Positions 5,427-9,227 of a stretch of 9,227 nucleotides of DNA are shown here, in pieces. A model generated the notes under the pieces. The model ran no database searches. It was not told the origin of the DNA and was given only the letters and a program-made list of their open reading frames with translations. The first letter of the stretch is position 1, and the number at the start of each line of letters is the position of its first letter. Made by a program: the position numbers and the translations under genes. Origin of the DNA: CAZNYN01 sp964577295 (GTDB taxonomy: Bacteria > Synergistota > Synergistia > Synergistales > Synergistaceae); assembly GCA_964577295.1 (NCBI GenBank), contig CAZNYN010000062.1, forward strand, positions 1 to 9,227, read 5' to 3'.

Positions 5427-6230
5427 CTACCTGATCTCCCACTTTGCAAGAAGTTTTTTGACTGTGCCGTCATCGAGCAGAGCCTTGAGAGCCTTGTCTA
5501 CCTTTGCTTTAAGCTCTGGATTCTTTTTGCTTATGGCTATGGCATACTTCTCGACTGTAAGGGGCACTTCAACCGCTTTGATAGCTTTGCTGTTGGCAGG
5601 TGCGGCAGATACTTTCTGAGCCACTATGTCGTCCATCACTATTACGTCTATTGACTTGTTTCTGAGAGCCGTGACTGCAAGGCTTATATTGTCAAAGACT
5701 GCCGGCTTTGCGTTTTTGATTTTGGCATACTTAAGGCTTGCGTCACCCTCGACATACTTCTGACCTGTAAATCCCGTAACTACGCCGATTTTCTTACCTT
5801 CAAGCTGCTTGTCAAGCTCCGCTTTTGTCTTTCCAGTGATTGTCTTTTCGTCCGTTCTCACTATGAGGAACTGCGCCGCATTGATGTAAGGTACGGAGAA
5901 GGCTACAGTTTCCGCTCTCTTGGGAGTGATTGTAAGTCCGGAGATAGCCAAGTCGCATGTGCCTGACTGCACAGCTCCTATAACTCCGTCAAACTCCATA
6001 TTCTGATATGTTACTTCCGCGCCTATCTTCTTTGCGATTTCTCCCATAAGATCGATGTCAAAGCCCACAAACTTTCCGTCTTTGAGGAACTCGTAAGGCT
6101 CAAACTCGGCGTTTGTCGCGGCTTTCAGCTTTGTCGCGGCGTTTGCTGCCGTTACGGGAGACGCGGCAAAAAATGCCGCAGCCATCATGATGCACAGAGC
6201 GAAGAGGAAACCTTTTGATACTTTCTTCAT
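5427..6230 (-). CDS. Amino-acid ABC importer, substrate-binding protein
   Basis: Exported substrate-binding protein of the family 3 (SBP_bac_3) type, 267 aa. It has a Sec signal peptide: MKK, a hydrophobic stretch (8-23), then cleavage near A28 or A31. There is no lipobox, so it is probably a soluble periplasmic protein of a cell with an outer membrane. The mature part shows AEFEPYEF (41-48), GFDIDLMGEIAKKIG (56-70), and ISGLTITPKR (96-105), whose R105 usually binds the ligand carboxylate. VMDDIVAQK in the second lobe also fits. I chose ATG at 6230 because AAAGGA at 6239-6244 lies 8 nt before it; in-frame ATGs upstream (6239, 6278) are not suitably placed. First gene of the operon. Ligand unknown; the family takes glutamine, arginine, cystine, glutamate and others. 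Confidence 0.92.
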   Translation of the reverse strand: MKKVSKGFLFALCIMMAAAFFAASPVTAANAATKLKAATNAEFEPYEFLKDGKFVGFDIDLMGEIAKKIGAEVTYQNMEFDGVIGAVQSGTCDLAISGLTITPKRAETVAFSVPYINAAQFLIVRTDEKTITGKTKAELDKQLEGKKIGVVTGFTGQKYVEGDASLKYAKIKNAKPAVFDNISLAVTALRNKSIDVIVMDDIVAQKVSAAPANSKAIKAVEVPLTVEKYAIAISKKNPELKAKVDKALKALLDDGTVKKLLAKWEIR

Positions 6231-6289
6231 AATAATCATCCTTTTCTGTTTTGTATTCCATTTTTGTATACAATGCACCTTACATTTGC

Positions 6290-6311
6290 ATTATATTAAG
6301 GAGAGATTATA
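6290..6311 (-). promoter_or_regulatory. Possible importer-operon promoter
   Basis: Two perfect TATAAT hexamers occur on the minus strand, at 6306-6311 and 6290-6295, upstream of the binding protein gene in a very AT-rich gap. Neither has a recognisable -35 at 16-18 nt. A 5-bp inverted repeat ATGCA/TGCAT (6273-6291) lies just downstream and could be a regulator site. This supports separate transcription of the importer from the dehydratase gene. Confidence 0.35.
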
Positions 6312-6323
6312 CATGATTTATTA

Positions 6324-6359
6324 AAAAAAGCATCCTTTTTAAAAATAAATTATTTATTT
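6324..6359 (-). terminator. AT-rich palindromes after dehydratase gene
   Basis: A perfect 7-bp inverted repeat, AAATAAA and TTTATTT (6343-6359), overlaps the dehydratase stop codon. On the minus strand it is followed by AAAAAGGATGCTTTTTTT, a 6-bp A/T-rich stem with a 4-nt loop ending in a T-run. As a terminator it would be weak for lack of GC pairs, so some readthrough into the importer genes is possible. Confidence 0.3.
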
Positions 6360-8057
6360 GCCTGTAACATCACTTTCGGTTCGGACAATATCGTCAATCA
6401 TAGCTCCTTCATGGGCCTGCAAAGCCGTTTTTGCATATATCCCCAAGATTCCGCGCTCCTTCTTGAGAGGCAGCTTCCACTTTGACATACGCTCCTTTAT
6501 CACCTCGTCCGCAATGTCGAGGTTCACAGAGCGTCCTTCGATATCTATCTTGATAATGTCTCCGTCCTCCACAACGGCGATAATGCCGCCGACTGCGGCT
6601 TCCGGCGAAATGTGCCCGATCGCCGCCCCTTCCGTAAAGCCGGAGAAGCGTCCGTCCGTAAGCACAAATACGTCCTGTCCCATTCCTATGCCGACAAGAG
6701 CGTCAGTAGTCATCATCATCTCTCTCATGCCGGGCGCGCCTCTCGGCCCTTCGTAACGAATGACTACGACATCGCCCTTTTTAATCTTTCCCGAAACAAC
6801 GGCTTTGTGTGCCTCTTCGTCGGAATGGAATACCCGCGCCGGGCCTTCAAATTTCCGTATGGCTTCGGATATCGTGGTGGTGCGGCATATTGCTCCGTTC
6901 GGAGACAAATTGCCTTTAATGACTGCTATTCCGCCGTTTTTAAATACTGGGTTCTGCACGGTCGTAAGAGTGTCATGGTCGGAAGACCTGCGCAGCTCCG
7001 CTATCTCGCCGATTGTGCGTCCCGACACGGTCAGGCACTCCTTGTGGAGATAATCCTTCATCTCGCCCAGCACAGCGGGAACTCCGCCCGCATTGTAAAG
7101 GTCGACAATAGTAGCCTTGCCTGTGGGAATAACTCTGCTTATTACGGGAACAGACTCTGACAATTTGTCAAAATCGTCAAGAGTCAGCTCCACTCCGACC
7201 TCGCGCGCAAAGCTCAAAAGGTGCAGCACCGCGTTTGTAGAGCCTGCCACAGCCATAGTTATGATAACTCCGTTTAAGAGGGCCTCTCTTGTCAGAATAT
7301 CCTTGGGCTTGATATTCTCCTTCACAAGCTCGACGATTCTGCGTCCCGTCTGAGTGGCAAACCGCTCCTTCTCAGCATAAACTGCGGGAATTGTGGCAGA
7401 GCCGGGAAGAGACATTCCGAGAACCTCCGTAAGTATCTGCATTGTGTTTGCAGTTCCCATAAGAGAACATGCTCCGGGGCCTGGACAGACATGCTCTTCA
7501 AGGTAGCGAATCTTCTCGCGCGCTTCGTCGCTTGCGTAGTCCGCTCCGAATACAAGCTGGTCAAGCTCGCTCATTACAACATTCCGCCCGCCGCTCCTGC
7601 AAACCTCCTGAGAACCGCCCGTCAGCATGATGCAGGGAACGTCAGCTCTTATTCCTCCCATGAGTACCCCCGGGATGATACTGTCGCACGAAGCTAAGAG
7701 CACAAGGCCGTCAAGGAGCTGAACCCCCGTCATAATCTCGACAGACGAAGCTATCACGTCACGTATGACAAGTTCGTAGCGGAAATGCGGCATTCCGATT
7801 GGCACAGCTCCGCATGTGGCTATTGTGCCGAACTCAAAAGGAGTTCCCCCTGCCTGAAGAATGCCGGCCCTTACACGCGCGGCGAGTCTGTCCAGATGAA
7901 CGTGCCCCAGCCCTGCGTCGTTTGCCGTATTTACTATTCCTATAAGAGGCTTTGAAAGGTCACCGTCGTCATAGCCGCAGCCCTTGTAAATAGCGCGGCG
8001 CGAAGACGAGCCCTTGCCCGAAAACAACCCGAGTTCCTTTGAACGGTATGATGCCAT
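6354..8057 (-). CDS. IlvD/Edd family dehydratase, diverged metal site
   Basis: Iron-sulfur sugar-acid/dihydroxyacid dehydratase family member of 567 aa, the normal length. Fold landmarks are clear: GLGHVHLDRLA (49-59), C124, C191-PGPGAC197-SLMGTANTM, SLPGSATIPA, NGGIAVIKGNLSPNGA, YEGPRGAPGM and GRFSG with catalytic S472. The active site deviates. Canonical members have a Cys-Asp-Lys motif whose Lys is carbamylated and binds Mg; here it is C124-D125-S126. The upstream TIAxxDGIAMGH segment, with another Mg-binding Asp, reads TIATCGAVPIG (78-88), without that Asp. GTRG after the catalytic Ser is FTEG. It lies 22 nt after a proline epimerase-type gene, with AAAGG 10 nt before its ATG, so the two are probably cotranscribed. 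I infer a dehydratase for another substrate rather than branched-chain amino acid synthesis; ilvD is only the nearest familiar name. Confidence 0.88.
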   Translation of the reverse strand: MASYRSKELGLFSGKGSSSRRAIYKGCGYDDGDLSKPLIGIVNTANDAGLGHVHLDRLAARVRAGILQAGGTPFEFGTIATCGAVPIGMPHFRYELVIRDVIASSVEIMTGVQLLDGLVLLASCDSIIPGVLMGGIRADVPCIMLTGGSQEVCRSGGRNVVMSELDQLVFGADYASDEAREKIRYLEEHVCPGPGACSLMGTANTMQILTEVLGMSLPGSATIPAVYAEKERFATQTGRRIVELVKENIKPKDILTREALLNGVIITMAVAGSTNAVLHLLSFAREVGVELTLDDFDKLSESVPVISRVIPTGKATIVDLYNAGGVPAVLGEMKDYLHKECLTVSGRTIGEIAELRRSSDHDTLTTVQNPVFKNGGIAVIKGNLSPNGAICRTTTISEAIRKFEGPARVFHSDEEAHKAVVSGKIKKGDVVVIRYEGPRGAPGMREMMMTTDALVGIGMGQDVFVLTDGRFSGFTEGAAIGHISPEAAVGGIIAVVEDGDIIKIDIEGRSVNLDIADEVIKERMSKWKLPLKKERGILGIYAKTALQAHEGAMIDDIVRTESDVTGK

Positions 8058-8079
8058 AAATACCAGCCCTTTCTCCTGA

Positions 8080-9093
8080 TTAAAGTAAAAATCCTTCCGG
8101 CAGCGGGTCTTCGCTGTCCAGAACGAACTGAGTGAATCCCGTTATCCATGCCGGCCCTGCTATCTTCGGAACTATAGCACTGTACTCTCCGACATTTGCC
8201 GCCTCCAAAACAGTTCCCGTAAACTTCGTATCTATAATGCTTGACGCAAGAAACCTCTCTCCGATATTAAGCTCGCCTCTTGAACAGAGCAGCGCCATCC
8301 TGGCAGACGTTCCCGAGCCGCAGGGAGAACGATCCACGGAACCTTCCGCAAAGACACATATCTGTCTGCTGCTGCATCCATACTCGGTCTTTGTCACCGG
8401 TGCTGTGATAATTACTCCGTATATTCCGTTTATCTCCGGGTTTTCAGGGTGAACAACATCGAGATTCGCGTTAGCCCAATTCTTAATCTCCATGGCTCTC
8501 TTCACTAGCTCCGAAGTATTCTCCGGCAGAACTTCAAGCCCCAGCTTTTCCTGCTCCACGAAAACATAAAAAGCTCCTCCGTATGAGATTGCGCAGCTCA
8601 CATCTCCTATCCCGTCAACGGGAATAGTAATCTCCTTTTTATATACGAAAGAGGGAACATTACAAAAAGCCACGTTCTTCACTCTGCCGTTCTCCACAAG
8701 AGCCGAAGCTGTAAGACGTCCCGCAGGAGCGTCTATATTTATAATATTCTCTCCTTCATGCACATTGATAAGCCCTGTCTCCGCCGCGGTCTTCACCGTG
8801 CCGATAGTGCCGTGTCCGCACATTGTGCTCATGCCCTCATTGTGCATAAAGAGGACTGCCAAATCCGCATCGTCAGTGGGAGGGGGAACAAGAACCGCTC
8901 CAAACATATCCTTGTGTCCGCGCGGTTCCTTCAAAAGCATACATCTTATATTGTCATAATGCTCGGCAAAAAACTTCATCTTCTCAAGCATCGTAGAACC
9001 CTTTATCTGCGGAATGCCCGAAGTTACAACACGTATCGGCTCACCCGCCGTATGAGCGTCAATCACGCTAATAACCCTTTCAAACCGAAACAA
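8080..9093 (-). CDS. Hydroxyproline epimerase / proline racemase family
   Basis: Second proline racemase superfamily enzyme, 337 aa. Both catalytic Cys are present: C92 in STMCGHGTIG and C258 in DRSPCGSGTSARMA, pointing to a racemase or epimerase rather than the dehydratase branch. Other landmarks are IDAHTAGEPIRV (11-22), EPRGHKDMFGAVLVPP (56-71), YGGAFYVF and the C-terminal DPLPEGFLL. The NEGMSTMCGHGT and SGTSARMALL patterns resemble 4-hydroxyproline epimerases somewhat more than the gene at 1676 does, but this is a weak hint. I prefer TTG at 9093, because AGAGGGG (9103-9109) lies 9 nt before it; an in-frame GTG at 9099 would be only 3 nt away. First gene of the unit with the diverged dehydratase, which suggests the two act on one pathway, perhaps breakdown of a hydroxylated cyclic or D-amino acid. 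Confidence 0.9.
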   Translation of the reverse strand: MFRFERVISVIDAHTAGEPIRVVTSGIPQIKGSTMLEKMKFFAEHYDNIRCMLLKEPRGHKDMFGAVLVPPPTDDADLAVLFMHNEGMSTMCGHGTIGTVKTAAETGLINVHEGENIINIDAPAGRLTASALVENGRVKNVAFCNVPSFVYKKEITIPVDGIGDVSCAISYGGAFYVFVEQEKLGLEVLPENTSELVKRAMEIKNWANANLDVVHPENPEINGIYGVIITAPVTKTEYGCSSRQICVFAEGSVDRSPCGSGTSARMALLCSRGELNIGERFLASSIIDTKFTGTVLEAANVGEYSAIVPKIAGPAWITGFTQFVLDSEDPLPEGFLL

Positions 9094-9132
9094 AAACACC
9101 AGCCCCTCTCATCTTACAAAACAGTGATTATC

Positions 9133-9161
9133 ATTATAATATATTAATGTCATAGCACTAA
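9133..9161 (-). promoter_or_regulatory. Possible promoter for epimerase-dehydratase unit
   Basis: A perfect -10 TATAAT (9133-9138 on the minus strand) lies 17 nt after a poor -35, TTAGTG (9156-9161). Transcription would start near 9126, giving a leader of about 33 nt. The region is AT-rich and lies directly upstream of the epimerase gene. The weak -35 suggests an activator or a false hit. Confidence 0.35.
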
Positions 9162-9227
9162 ATCAGCAATGAGCGAGAGGGCGTAAAGATATACAAAGTA
9201 AGGCTTGCGCAGATTGGCAGAGCGGTT
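9162..9227 (+). other. Unresolved right edge: open frame or partial tRNA
   Basis: One plus-strand frame stays open from a TAA at 9159-9161 to the window end and reads VKIYKVRLAQIGRAV from 9183, after a GAGAGGG that could be a ribosome-binding site. It contains no ATG, GTG or TTG start. Alternatively, GGCAGAGCGGTT near the end resembles the D-arm of a class II (Ser-like) tRNA, but its acceptor strand would start with C. Neither reading can be settled with the sequence available. Confidence 0.2.

Noticed and set aside
6612..7160. 182-residue plus-strand frame inside the dehydratase gene
   Set aside because: It is a shadow of the conserved minus-strand coding frame; no ribosome-binding site or domain is seen.
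6354..8057. Ordinary ilvD for valine and isoleucine synthesis
   Set aside because: No other branched-chain genes are nearby, and two residues of the usual metal site are replaced, so the usual name would overstate what is known.
1..9227. CRISPR array, insertion sequence or prophage
   Set aside because: There are no regularly spaced long repeats, no transposase or integrase frame, and no terminal inverted repeats with target duplications.

Overview
The window reads as part of a chromosome from an anaerobic, amino-acid-fermenting bacterium. It carries two proline racemase/hydroxyproline epimerase family genes, a polar amino-acid ABC importer, an IlvD/Edd-type dehydratase and an accessory toxin-antitoxin patch. 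The gene content and the medium GC would suit Synergistota (Cloacibacillus or Synergistes-like) or a related amino-acid fermenter. That assignment is a guess from gene content, not from a marker gene.

Layout: (1) 1-404 has no convincing gene, but holds a GC-rich palindromic element (39-67), three 11-bp-phased direct repeats (81-113) and a hairpin (274-295). (2) 405-897, minus strand, is an intact RelB/RelE-type module: a ribbon-helix-helix antitoxin overlapping a RelE/ParE-fold toxin, with a palindromic operator-like site upstream. (3) 959-1276, plus strand, is a YafQ-type toxin remnant that has lost its N-terminal part, one catalytic Arg and its antitoxin. Two strong intrinsic terminators follow (1298-1333, 1382-1419). 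(4) 1420-1675 is an AT-rich regulatory region with a good promoter (1590-1617) whose -10 lies inside one arm of an 8-bp inverted repeat. It drives a proline racemase family gene (1676-2680). (5) 2681-2908 is a convergent intergenic region with three palindromes, one of them a second copy of the element at 39-67.

(6) From 2909 to 9093 every gene is on the minus strand. In transcription order they are a second proline racemase/epimerase family gene (8080-9093), an IlvD/Edd family dehydratase (6354-8057), the importer genes for binding protein (5427-6230), permease (4690-5397) and ATPase (3978-4703), and a YitT/DUF2179 membrane protein (2909-3808). Gaps of 22 nt between epimerase and dehydratase, 29 nt between binding protein and permease, and a 14-nt permease/ATPase overlap suggest two transcription units, epimerase-dehydratase and the ABC importer. 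A structured hairpin ends the latter.

Reading together: the importer brings in a polar amino acid. The two-Cys racemase/epimerases would interconvert L and D forms of proline-like amino acids. The dehydratase may then remove water from a hydroxylated derivative. The dehydratase is the most unusual protein here: it keeps the family fold and the catalytic Ser but has lost two residues that normally build the Mg site, including the Lys of the Cys-Asp-Lys motif. It is therefore probably not an ordinary branched-chain dihydroxyacid dehydratase. No mobile element, CRISPR array, rRNA or complete tRNA is visible.
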